Shown: positions 1 through 11,281 of the stretch, piece by piece
Position numbering within the stretch: position 1 is the first letter of the stretch
Layout of the letters: each line of letters begins with the position of its first letter
Source: Hymenolepis diminuta
Lineage: Eukaryota; Platyhelminthes; Cestoda; Cyclophyllidea; Hymenolepididae
Direction of reading: 5' to 3'
DNA: 64,000 nt
Assembly: GCA_900708905.1 (NCBI GenBank)
Contig: CAADRB010000008.1
Coordinates: 4,369,956-4,433,955, forward strand
The notes under the pieces: model-generated
Told to the model about the DNA's origin: nothing
Seen by the model: only the letters and a program-made list of their open reading frames with translations
Databases searched by the model: none
Translations under genes and position numbers: made by a program

Positions 1-3000
1 CACTCACATAACTGCTAATACACAAAATCACTTTAAATGGGTTAGTTTGGGTCTCTATTCAACTATTTTTCATCGAGATAAACTGCTGGTATAGTTACAC
101 AGTGTCACGGAGATGATGATGATGGATTTCAATTAAAACATGTTCGTTATTAAAGAAATGAATGATTTAATAAAATCCATGTTCGCCAAAATGGCAGCTA
201 GGCCTGCGAAATGACGCACCATTAGATAAGACTTGTAAATAGTAACGAGCGTGGACCGTTGAATATCATTAAAATATTAAATTATTAAATGAAGGCGTGG
301 AATTGCCATTCCATGTAATTTTCACGCAACTGCAGTGATCGGAAATCAATTTTCTTCGACTTTAACTTGAGATCACCACATTTCAGTGCCCCTGTTGAGA
401 ACCCATAATTTGAACGAATAGAAAGAGTTGACCACAGGCAGATGGGCCTCTTGGTTCACGCATAGTATCGCTTTTTCGCTCCAGTATTTAGTACAAATCG
501 ATACTGCCATATGTGACGAAAAAAGGCTCTAACTTCTCTAGATTTCCATTATAAGTTGAAAAACTGATGTGTCTTAATAAAGAGAAATAGGCAATGCCAA
601 CTGGAATTTTCTCTATTACTAATCAAAAGGTTCCAAAGAAAGAAGTCTTTTTACTTATATTTAAAAAAACATCTGACGGTACAAATTTAGTGAACATATC
701 CCTGCAAATGACATTCTATAGGACTGAATGAACGAGTGGTATCTGAGGTACTGTAAACCCAATTAAGGTAAGACCCTTTAAGTTCCATTATCCATTTTAA
801 TAATAGCCGATTGTTAATTTCACCTTACCAAAATGATGAGTTACAATTTATATGAAGAACGAAAATGATCCAAATTGGTGTATAGTGGTTAAAAGTGCAA
901 TTGTTGAAGAAAAGAATATTATGAAGCTTCTGACCTTAAAAGAAAGTATTTTTCATCGATTTTAAGCAGTGATAGTTGTCACTTCGTTCTTAAGACTGAA
1001 TTTCTTTCTTGATGCAGTCGAAGTTTTTGGAAGGTTATGTGGTAGACTACTGAATATCGATTTTCAGGTACAGTGGCTAGCAAACTTTTAAATTTCCCCA
1101 ATCGCGCATCTAAACATTGGTCTAATTCGCTTGATACTAGACAGAAACAATTCATAGTTAGAATCGTTAAATTTTGAACAATGTAATCGGTGACAAAGTG
1201 ATTAACTGGTATGCTTTATGAATAATATCAACAAGAAATATCTTAGGTCATTCTTTGTACTTTCAAACAACCTGCGAAGGATAAGGAAGTTCAGTTCATA
1301 CAAATTATTGATTCGTTTAAGTTAATCTAAGTGCATAATAATTATGCAATAAAATCAACTCGGATAAGATATTTTCACTACTGATATTTTATTTACTGAC
1401 ATTTCAAGCGATTGCAACTACTGACGCTTATACGAGCAGTCAACTGAAGTAATTATCAGACTCCTCATAGACTCGTATTTTAATGAGGTGGTTACAAATA
1501 GTTGAATTAATAGCCTTGTGCCTTTGAGGTGGTATGTGAAAACTGTTTGAATACCTGATTAGGCGTGGGTTAAATTAAATTAATGATGTTGACTGTAGAA
1601 CAACCATTACCAATAGATGCGGACGAAGCAGATTTCAGATTCGAAGTCGATCAGTCACCCTTACTTAGCGTTAAACTAAGACAACTAGTAAACAAAGTTT
1701 CCACCTTTACTATGTGACCGATATTTGAATATTAGAGAAAAAATGCCAAAAGCAGTCGAATAATCTCTAAATTTCACTCGTCTCTTCCGGCATTAAATGT
1801 AAGATTGAAATCGTCACTCCTCTCACTCCAAATTGTGCCTTTGATCAAATAGACTATATAAATAAAATCATTTTTTATTAAACATTTTTAAAGCTCCATC
1901 TACCGTAAGAATTTGCTTTCAAAGTTAATGGTTAAGAAGGGGTGTGGGAGGATTTTTGAATTTCTAATCATGCTTTGGATAATTTGATATTCACTTTGAA
2001 CCTTAACTATTGGCAAGGCAAACAACTTTTCGTAATGAAAAAAATCTATACAATTGAAATATTTAAATTTAGATATGTGTACATAATTCTAAAGGAATTT
2101 TACTCTTTTTGAATTCAGGATTCCTTTGGTTGTCGACTTTTTTATTTAATGGGTATTATTTACGCCTCATGTCCAAATGTTCCAAAGTTTAAATTTGGAC
2201 ATTTGAGTCCCAGACTTCGGAGTGAACTCATTTCATGAGATTATTAAATATTGTATTGTTTATTGTAGTGACTGATTTTATTAAGTATTGAACACCATAT
2301 CCTTAATCAACGTATCTGAAGCACAACGTACCATGAGATTTAAAATGCTACCTATCAATGAATGTAAATTTACAGTTTGATAATCGAGTAAGGAAATTTA
2401 ATTTAACACTGTCAAATGAAAAGATGAGATCATTATATTATAGTCGAAATTATTGATTCTGGACGTTTAGTAAAAAGCACTAAGTGACAGAAATTTCAGT
2501 GCAGACATTCTGGGTACTAAGTTGCGCCATTGGTTCCTAATAGCAATGCCAATTTTATGGCTTGGGTTACATCAACCAATATATACAAATATTATAAGTG
2601 GCCTTGAGGTCATGATGGTAATTAAACGAAATGGACGGCAACCATCACCGTGTATCATGCATCATTTTGGTCATGAAGCTATAAAACACCTTGAGATGAA
2701 TCTATTGACTAGTGCTGGAGATAACACTTGTTCGATCGTGCAACGAAGCTACTAACAATGTAAGGCTTTTGAGTTCGTGACCTTTCATTAGCTTGAGATA
2801 GTGAAAACAAAGAGTCCAAAGTAATGTTTGGTTTATCATATAAAGACGATATTATGATTAAATAGCTCCGAATTTCATAGACATGAAGCAGACAGAGTGA
2901 GAGGCATGAGAAAATAAAGATGATTCGATCATTAAAGAAGGCGGGCACGCCAGTCAATTCAGAGAATCTCAAGCCCGGTGCATGGTCAAAATTTGTCCCT

Positions 3001-4274
3001 AGAAAAATAACGAAGTGTATCTTCATGTTGTCGTTCTTCTCTCCAAGACCATGCTGGAAAAACTCCCCTTCAACCAGTTTGGAAATCAATGTTTATCTTT
3101 TCTTAATTTAGGTGAGTTGCTCGGGAAAATTAACATTGCAGACTTAATATGTTTCTTAATCAAATATAATATTAGCAAAACGAACAAAAATAATAAATGC
3201 AAATGAAAAAATAAATAACCAGTAAATACACCTGGATGTCTTTAATGCACTTATTATTCAGAAGTAAATTGGTTTCCGGCGTAGTGGTTAACGTCCATGA
3301 AGTCAGAAGTCGCGAGTTCAATGCTCACTAATACACGCTCAGTGAACTAACCACATCGATTGAATCTGGCTATCGAAAGAGATGTCAGAATTTGAGGTTC
3401 TACGTGGAACGCTTTACTCAGTACGAGCATTAAAAATGTTTTCCTAAATGCGCTTAAAAGTTGTTAATAGAACGAGATTTTCATAATTTTACAGACAAAA
3501 CTTCGTCTCAGTTTTACTAAAATTTTGTTCAATCCGTAAACACATCTCCAATAGTCAATTAGCGAAGGGTTTTGGGAGCGTTGACAAATCAACCCTCGCT
3601 CAAACGTTAAACCTCAGTGTTTCACGAATCAAACAACCTTTCAACTCGACTTCCAGTCTACCAATGTAGAGAAATGACGGAATGTAGCTATTTCCCCATT
3701 TCATGGAAGTAGAGAAATGTACAGCCCACAACCTCTTACCCTGCGCACTCGTTCATCGATCATTGACTCACATTCTTCTCGTCTATACTGAAAATATACC
3801 CAGTACTTTCTATCAGAGATATAAACAAAGTAATCTTAATTTTACAACATATTTTGATGAAAATTGACAAATCAGATGACCACTATCACCCAACTATTCT
3901 AGCCATCAAACACCAACTAAAATCAGAAGTAATTATTTCACCCTGTAAATACAGAGAACAAGTAGGGCATGTATATCCACACAAAGGACGCATAAGGGAA
4001 AGAAAAGCAGACACATATCACTAGCAAAAAAGACAAAAGAAAAACAACATTTGCATTGGGTAAGAAGAGAATTGATGGGAGGGAAATGTGTTCAATGAGG
4101 CGCTTACAAACATAATGGGACGGAAGAGGTATTAAAGTCGATGCGAGATATTTATAATTAATGAGCAATTTACAAACATTCGAGAGAAACATGCGCTACT
4201 TAAATGGGTGTAAGTATTTAGCAATTTACATCTCAGAAAATGCAGACGTTGAAGTAGGAATTAAGTAGAAGGTA
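1..4274. other. Gene-free stretch downstream of the GSK3 gene
   Basis: I see no supportable gene here. Short open frames occur, the longest on the minus strand at 2709-3089 overlapping a plus-strand frame at 2920-3111. None has a recognisable domain or a matching set of splice sites. The stretch is AT-rich. Its only structured item is a tRNA-like sequence near 3275-3330, listed separately. Confidence 0.6.
3275..3330 (+). repeat. tRNA-like sequence, possible SINE head
   Basis: An A-box-like block (tggttaacgtc, 3285-3295) is followed about 20 bases later by a B-box-like block (gagttcaatgc, 3314-3324), close to the spacing of an internal RNA polymerase III promoter. I could not fold a complete cloverleaf. 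A degenerate tRNA-derived SINE head is therefore more likely than a functional tRNA gene, and chance similarity is possible. Confidence 0.3.
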
Positions 4275-7200
4275 TCAGTTTGAGGAACCACGACGACTAC
4301 CTCGACTGTTAGCCATCGACGAGGTGGAAGGAATGGGCTGAGGAGCAACAGCGGAGGAGTGATTGTTATTGATTGATGTGGAAGGTTGGGCTAGACCTGA
4401 GCGTCTTATGGTATCCACCAAGTTTGGCGGCAGATAAACCAATTCTATTAAAAGGAAAAAGATATCAGAAATTTTCAGACAACCTACTGATTTAAACAAT
4501 AGTAGTAATCCTATTAATTCCGATTTCTGAACAAGCTGATAATTACCAACATCGAATCTTACCTCAACTCATCACTACTCTGAAATTGGTTACCCGAATG
4601 TAACCCAATCGAAGTTATTTTTAAAGTTACCAATGAAAAATTCCTATAGTCAAGATTATTTCTTCCTTGGGTTGACTAGGTTCGATTAAGTACACTAACA
4701 ACTAGCACAAAAAAATAGTTTCTTATCTCTGTGAAACATTCAAACACGAGGACCGACAAAATAAGTGATCAAGAGAATAGTCAGGACACTTAAGACACTT
4801 GAATCATCTGAAATCTAAGATAACTATTTACTTTTCAAGAAAGTGTAGTAAGATTTAACATTCAAAAAGTCAATACTTAATATAGAATCCACTAGCAGAT
4901 TATGATAATAAATACACCGAGATGAGCACGACCATCCTTCCGATTTAATCAATTAGATCGAAAAAATAATAATCTAACAAACTCAAATGTTCTAGCAAGG
5001 GATCCATAGAGGTCAGCGTTCGAGAGCTTACCTTCATCGTTGAAGGGCTCAATAGGCCGAAGACCAGATATATTTGAGGAAGTACCTGGAGAATCAATTG
5101 AGGAGGAGTGCGAGAAAACCTGCTGGAAGAAGGCTGCAGAGAGGGCTTCTCCAGCTGGCTGACGCTCCGACGGACTGTAGACTAGAAGCGCTCGCAATAA
5201 GTCAAAAGCGTCATCACATTGTGTACGGTTTGTGATGAGCTAAAAATAAGAGAGGATAAACACTTGAAGTTATGGCAATCTCTGGGATTGTCTTTTTTTG
5301 CCGTCATTGAGAAAATATAATTACATAAAATTATTAAATATTTTTCATGACGAAGTAATATTTATTTCATATTTTTCTTTCGTTACTGTTGAAAAAAGCT
5401 TATCCCTTAAATGATTTATGCAAATCAATATTAATTACGCTATATTGTATATAATTCGAGCTGAATCGTAATAAGTTTTCGCTAATAACGAGAACTTGTG
5501 TTCTTCCTCCCTCTGGTTGGAATAACGGGATGCAGATCGTAAAATATGCCAAGTCTTAAGTATAGAGTATATGCTAGGTGTCCTCCTTCCATCTGTTAAA
5601 ACTATGCGGTTCACGATTGACAAGAAAACAGGAAAACAAACTTGAGATGAGTTAAACATTAATGGAATGATTAACACTATATTAAAACTATTAATGATTT
5701 AGCATTATAAATAGTTAGTAAAAATTAAGCATTTTAAAATTAAATGGCATGAAGCATAGTCTAACTATTAAGGAATATCTAATACGTAAGTAAAGAAATT
5801 AAAATTAAAGGTGGAAAAAATAGAAAAACGAGCATACGTGGGAATGGAGATGATAGAAAGCAACCATCTTGCCGCAATGATCACCTCCTTCTAAAGCTGA
5901 ATGGCAGGCGAGATTGTCGGCTTAGCTTATTTCAATTTTTTTTAGAAGTAACGTGCTTGGTGACCTAAAAAACTCTTCTGCATACGAGGATATGAGAAAC
6001 AACCCAAACCTTGATTTATATCAAATAAAAATTTTGACATTAGTCCTGAAAACAATTAGAAACTGAATTTAAAGGTATGTGCAGAGGAGGAAGTACCGTT
6101 ACCATTCGCTCTTGGCAAAAGAAAATGAGACGAGAAGGCGCTGACCATCATATACCCGCAAATGGTTGACCAACCCATAGCTGACCGGCACAAGAATGGA
6201 TGTCTACGAATTAACATGAATTAATGTCACGAGAATTTTACATATGGCTAAAATGGACATGAAAAAGTAGAGAAAAATTCTTAAATTATTATGACAAGTC
6301 AGATGTTATGAGCGTGATAGCCGCAATGTATGAGAACCGATTTGTACAAGTGATATCACTCACTTTTGGCAGTCTCCCGAATGTCTCCCCTGTCTTGAAT
6401 CTAGAACACACAATATACCCTAGAAACTCCCCTTGTTTTTTAGCTGACGCGAAACAAATCCTCAGAACGTAGCCTTTGTACCTATCTTGAATAGATGTGT
6501 TCAGTCACTTTCAAATCTTTTGAATTCGGCGCGTAATGGGGCTGACATTATTATTATAACAGATATCTCAAGTTTCACAGTCTAAAATTAGTAAAGATTC
6601 CAAACTGACCAACCTTTTCCACGTGTATTTTTCCATTCAAAATTTGCTTACCCACATCACCACCACAAGGGATTTAACAGAACGCGAGATGCCATAGATA
6701 AAACGGTATGTAACACATGGGCTGAAAAGTCCCGGGCCTAACAAAGAAAAGTTTTTTGGTTCAAAATTAGCCTTATTCATCAACGTAATCTCCATCAAGA
6801 GCAACGCAATCATTCCAGTGCCGCTCTAACATTTGAATACCACTTTTGTAGAACGACTTATCTTTTGCCTCAAAATAGGCCTCAATTTCAGTGATAACCT
6901 CTTCATTAGTGCGAAATTTCTTACCGGCGAGCATTTTTCAGGTATGCGAACAGCCAGTAGTCGCTGGGAGCCAAATCTGGCGAATACGGTGGATGTGGNN
7001 NNNNNNNNNNNNNNNNNNNNNNNNNNNNNNNNNNNNNNNNNNNNNNNNNNNNNNNNNNNNNNNNNNNNNNNNNNNNNNNNNNNNNNNNNNNNNNNNNNNN
7101 NNNNNNNNNNNNNNNNNNNNNNNNNNNNNNNNNNNNNNNNNNNNNNNNNNNNNNNNNNNNNNNNNNNNNNNNNNNNNNNNNNNNNNNNNNNNNNNNNNNN

Positions 7201-10200
7201 NNNNNNNNNNNNNNNNNNNNNNNNNNNNNNNNNNNNNNNNNNNNNNNNNNNNNNNNNNNNNNNNNNNNNNNNNNNNNNNNNNNNNNNNNNNNNNNNNNNN
7301 NNNNNNNNNNNNNNNNNNNNNNNNNNNNNNNNNNNNNNNNNNNNNNNNNNNNNNNNNNNNNNNNNNNNNNNNNNNNNNNNNNNNNNNNNNNNNNNNNNNN
7401 NNNNNNNNNNNNNNNNNNNNNNNNNNNNNNNNNNNNNNNNNNNNNNNNNNNNNNNNNNNNNNNNNNNNNNNNNNNNNNNNNNNNNNNNNNNNNNNNNNNN
7501 NNNNNNNNNNNNNNNNNNNNNNNNNNNNNNNNNNNNNNNNNNNNNNNNNNNNNNNNCAACACGTTCTTTTGATATCTTTACGATGTCAGCTAACTCACGC
7601 AACTTCACTTCTCGATCATTCAAAACGATTTTGTGGATTTTTTTTTATGTTTTCTGGTGTTACCGCCTCATTTGGACGTCCACTGCGTTCTGCATCATCA
7701 GTGTCTCTACGACCACGTTTGAAGTCAGCAAACCAACGTTTTACTGTTGTTTCTGATGGAGCAGAATTTCCATAACACTTTTCAAGCCATTGCTTCGCTT
7801 GAACGGTATTTTTTTCCCATCAAGAAGCAGTGTAAAATTAAAACAACAAATTGTTTTTGATGCATTGTTTCGAAAATAACAAAAGTAGCGTCACTCCTAG
7901 CACAATAACTCACAAACTAATGAGTGGAATATCATGAAATTTTAACAGCTGTCTTTCGAAGGTTAGTATTAACTGAAAAAAAGGTGACTGCAATAAAACT
8001 AGCGCCATCTGTGTTAGGCCCGGGACTTTTCAGCCCGTGTTAGTTGCCTATGTAAGTTACTCACTGAAGTACACCATGACTGCAGTTGCTAACAGCCAGA
8101 AGAGAGATTTATTACTCAAACGAGGGATTCTATTCATTTATTTACTTGGGGATAGCCACTACTAGCTGCTGAAAAGTGTAAATCGAATTATACACAGCGA
8201 ATGGTAAATATGCACATTTAACTAAGAAACGTCACCTTCAAAACTGGCGTGCAGCAATCACACATCAACAAATACATATTTAATAAAGCTATCATTCAGC
8301 AAAGAAGGAAAAAATTAAGAAGAGGGGGCAAAAGTAGATTTAAAAATGTAAAGGCAAATTTATTTAAAATTAAAACATTGGTTTCTATTTTAAAGTATAA
8401 AATATAAACAACTTTGTACATTCCACTGTCTATTCCTTTTCCTTTATGGTGATTCTAAAGAATTTATAACTTGATCAGAGGTCATTTTAGAACTCAAGAA
8501 CAATTTTATTAGGATCGATAGTGCGAAGAAACAAGAATCTCAAAATCCACGACAGAACTTTCTGGCAAATAATTTGCTACAAAAAAATCTTAAGCATCAG
8601 AGCAGCAAAATTATTAACAAGAACTTAACATTTGCAAAACTTTAGTGGGAAGTTATTACAGTTACAGAAAGGCCAACAACTATCAAAACAATCAATCCCA
8701 TTTTCAATTTAAAATACCAAAGCCGTACCCGAACTTTCTGCCTTTACAACAATTTGACCAAAATCAATAGACTTTTATGATTTAAACAAATTCCCGTACT
8801 AGCCATTAGTGGCAAATAAGCAATAAGCGGATAAATTATTGGGAGATATTATACTTACCTTTTCCCATGGACAGGACTTGATACCCGGAAAGACAAATTT
8901 ACTATACTGTGGGTTCATCTCCTTCACTTGCTCAAAAGTTGGAGTCCCAAGGACCTTGATAATCTCTACAAGTTGATCAACACCTGAATCTCCAGGGAAC
9001 AAAGGTCTCCCCAACAAGAGTTCACCAATCACACACCCCGCTGACCACATATCGATCCTCACAGTGTACTGAGTGGCGCCGAAAATTAACTCCGGGGCAC
9101 GATAATAACGCGAGCAGATGTAAGATACATTAGGTTCACCTGGAACTAACACTTTCGTACTAAAATAGCAAAACTACTCAGATATTTTCAGTAGAAGGGA
9201 TTTAAAAGAGAATGAGATAGGAAACAAGGAACTAACCTTCCGAAGTCACAGATTTTCAGAACTCCAGTTTCAGGATTAACAAGGAGATTTTGTGGTTTAA
9301 TATCACGATGACAGATATTCTTGTTGTGAACATAAGCCAATCCACGAATCATTTGAAAACTGTACAGCTGAATAGTGACGATATAAAGATGGGATTTTAC
9401 ACAGCAAAACATTTAGCGAATGAAAGAGAAGTGTAAAACAATGCTACCTTGACATGATTCATGGGAATAGGTTGTCTGACATGCCAGTAATGTTTAACAA
9501 CACGACTTAGAGCTTGAGGAACGTATTCTTGAACGAGATTTAGGTAAGTATCCTTGGGTTTCTACAAATGAGTCAAAAAGAGATTAATTAGATTAACACC
9601 ATGAGATAAAATCAGGTTTCATTTCTACGATACAAAAAGCTTTTCACCTTGCGCGTACACAAGGTGGGCGCAGGCAAAAATTTCGTCATAAATTCGCTGG
9701 GGATTGCGATTCTAATCTCTAAGCTGACCTGCTTTGCGCGTACAGTTACGTAATTTTGGCGAAAATGTGTATGCCAAAATCTCTTTTTTTCAATCACATT
9801 TTTTTAAACATGGGAATAAAATCGAAAGTCATTAAAACAATAATTGCGCTGGAAAGTTCAACTTACTGATAAGTAATTCATTCAGGATTTGAAATGAAAT
9901 ATTTTAGTTAACATGAATATAATGTAGTAAATAGCAAAAAACATGGAAATATTATAACCGAAAACCTTACGGGACTGTTAAGACTTTCGTCAGATTCAGT
10001 TTCAACTTTAGACGAACTTCGCTGAAATATTTAAGTTGTACTGATATTTACAAACGAGCAATATATTACCAATAAAAGGCTATGACATTGTTTAAATCTT
10101 ACAGAGTGCTTGGAAGCTTTCACATCGTTATTTAATTCTGAATCCTGTATAAATCAATAAAAAAACATTGAAGTCAACATTATTGAAGATCTGGCAGAAC

Positions 10201-11281
10201 TTTTCTTTGATCTATTTACAAACCTAGACGTACTTTTGCCAAAATATTTAATTAAGCATAAAGTTTGTCTTAACGATAAAGCCATGTTTAATTCTTGCAG
10301 GATGCTTCGAAGCTTTCGCACCCCTATTTGAAATCGAATCCTGTGGAAATCATTAAAAAGCAATTAATTAAAACTAACTAACTGACAAAGGCCAGCTACA
10401 ACTTTTCTCCGACACGTATTCAACCCTAGATGGAATTCGCTAAAATATTTAAGTTGATTTGAAACCACCAAGATAGTGCAATAAACAGAAATGGAGGTAA
10501 CATTGTGTTTGTCTTACAGAATGTTTTAAAGATTTCCGGCATTTATTTGAATCTGATTCCTGTAAATTATTCACATTTCATGTAGCAATTAACATAAAGG
10601 AACAGGAGCAAGAACGAAGGAGGATTGTCGTAAACAACTTACAGAACTCGCAACCGAATAAAAGTAATAAATCAACGAGACGATATTGGGGTGTCGAAGT
10701 TCACGTAAAATCTGTAGTTCGCGATTCTAAAGTTTAAAATTAAGTTTCATTAAAACAAACGCCGCTGTGCAGCTATAGAAATTGAAATTAATTCTAACTA
10801 CCTTATAGCGTTTGTCTTGAAGAACCTTCTTAATGGCAACTTCTCGCTCCCCATCTAAGAGAGCAACAAAGACCATACCGAAAGAGCCACTTCCAATGAC
10901 TTTCGCATTGTTATACATAATTCTTCGATGCTCTCCGGTGACAGCGTCCACGGCATCAACGTGTACAGGCTCATTGCCTTGAAAAATAATAAAAAATTAT
11001 AAGTAGTGTCGCAAACGCCCAAAAAGTAGGCAAAAACGTATAGTCAGAGAGCATACAGCGCATAAAACACAAATAATGAAATTCCGTTACTTACCAGTAT
11101 TCGCCTCAAGTTTGGAATTTTGTCGCAATAAACCTTTAAATAATATCAAGGGACATTTAATACATTTGTAACAAAAAACACTTCACAGAAAAATATTAAT
11201 GAGTAAAAACTGACGAGGTATTTTAGAGGAAGAATTCCTACTGCTCTCATTGGAGGGTGTAATTTCTTTTCTTCCAGACAT
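4275..11281 (-). CDS. gsk3: Glycogen synthase kinase 3 family Ser/Thr kinase with loop-inserted micro-exons
   Basis: This gene encodes a GSK3 kinase (CMGC group; Wnt/beta-catenin, glycogen and microtubule signalling). Exons on the minus strand: 11281-11242, 11133-11095, 10977-10802, 10726-10643, 10559-10518, 10340-10299, 10144-10103, 10021-9971, 9561-9448, 9367-9237, 9159-8859, 5239-5032, 4444-4275. They sum to 1440 nt, in frame, 479 aa. Visible features are the P-loop GSGSFG (55-60), VAIK Lys76, NRELQ with Arg87/Glu88, HRD (230-232), DFG (251-253), Lys256 and the activation-loop motif VSYICSRYY with Tyr267. Arg87, Arg231 and Lys256 match the primed-phosphate pocket of GSK3. The N-terminus starts MSGR but shows no RxxS inhibitory site. 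Residues 114-172 are an insertion in the beta4-beta5 loop encoded by four small exons. After PWEK the C-lobe is divergent and the tail is Ser/Asn-rich. Skipping all four small exons would give 420 aa. Exon phases agree throughout. The least sure point is which small exons are used. Confidence 0.93.
6773..7865 (-). pseudogene. mariner transposase, frameshifted
   Basis: The cut-and-paste transposase of the surrounding element. It starts at the ATG at 7865 and stops at 6773-6775. The N-terminal helix-turn-helix part is readable ([16 protein letters not shown], then RWFADFKRG and [17 protein letters not shown]). The C-terminal part shows the mariner hallmark [15 protein letters not shown] and ends near [15 protein letters not shown]. 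The central region with the first catalytic aspartates is hidden by the run of N (6999-7556). Three single-base length changes in homopolymer A runs (around 7810-7816, 7638-7646 and 6933-6937 on the plus strand) break the frame. These could be real inactivating mutations or sequencing/assembly errors in a multicopy repeat. No intact protein is encoded by the sequence as given. Confidence 0.88.
6999..7556. other. Assembly gap (558 N) inside the mariner element
   Basis: A run of 558 undetermined bases. It lies wholly within the mariner, which suggests the assembler failed in a high-copy repeat. The implied element length is normal, so the gap size is plausible. Confidence 0.99.
9971..10559 (-). 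repeat. Triplicated micro-exon cassette in the GSK3 gene
   Basis: Three tandem copies of a unit of about 196-219 bp, each with two small exon positions. A-type exons are 42 nt (10559-10518, 10340-10299, 10144-10103) and encode related 14-mers such as [14 protein letters not shown]. The B-type exon is 51 nt (10021-9971) and encodes [17 protein letters not shown]. Homologous B positions at about 10439-10389 and 10233-10190 are decayed. The flanking intron sequence is also similar between units (a shared aaatattt block precedes each B acceptor), so whole exon-plus-intron units were duplicated. All intact exons are phase 0 and divisible by three. Confidence 0.85.

Larger units (their letters stand above)
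6713..8040 (-). mobile_element. mariner transposon in a GSK3 intron
   Basis: A Tc1/mariner-superfamily element inserted in the intron between the kinase exons at 8859 and 5239. Terminal inverted repeats sit at 6713 and 8040: both ends share a perfect block of about 25 bp containing GGCTGAAAAGTCCCGGGCC, and the left end has a 2-bp insertion just inside ACAC. A TA dinucleotide flanks each side (6711-6712 and 8041-8042), the usual mariner target duplication. Total length, counting the gap, is 1328 bp, normal for mariner. The transposase lies on the minus strand, the same orientation as GSK3. Near-identical ends suggest a fairly young insertion. Confidence 0.92.

Noticed and set aside
2709..3089. 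126-codon minus-strand open frame
   Set aside because: No recognisable domain, no splice context, overlapped by other frames; composition looks like translated AT-rich non-coding DNA.
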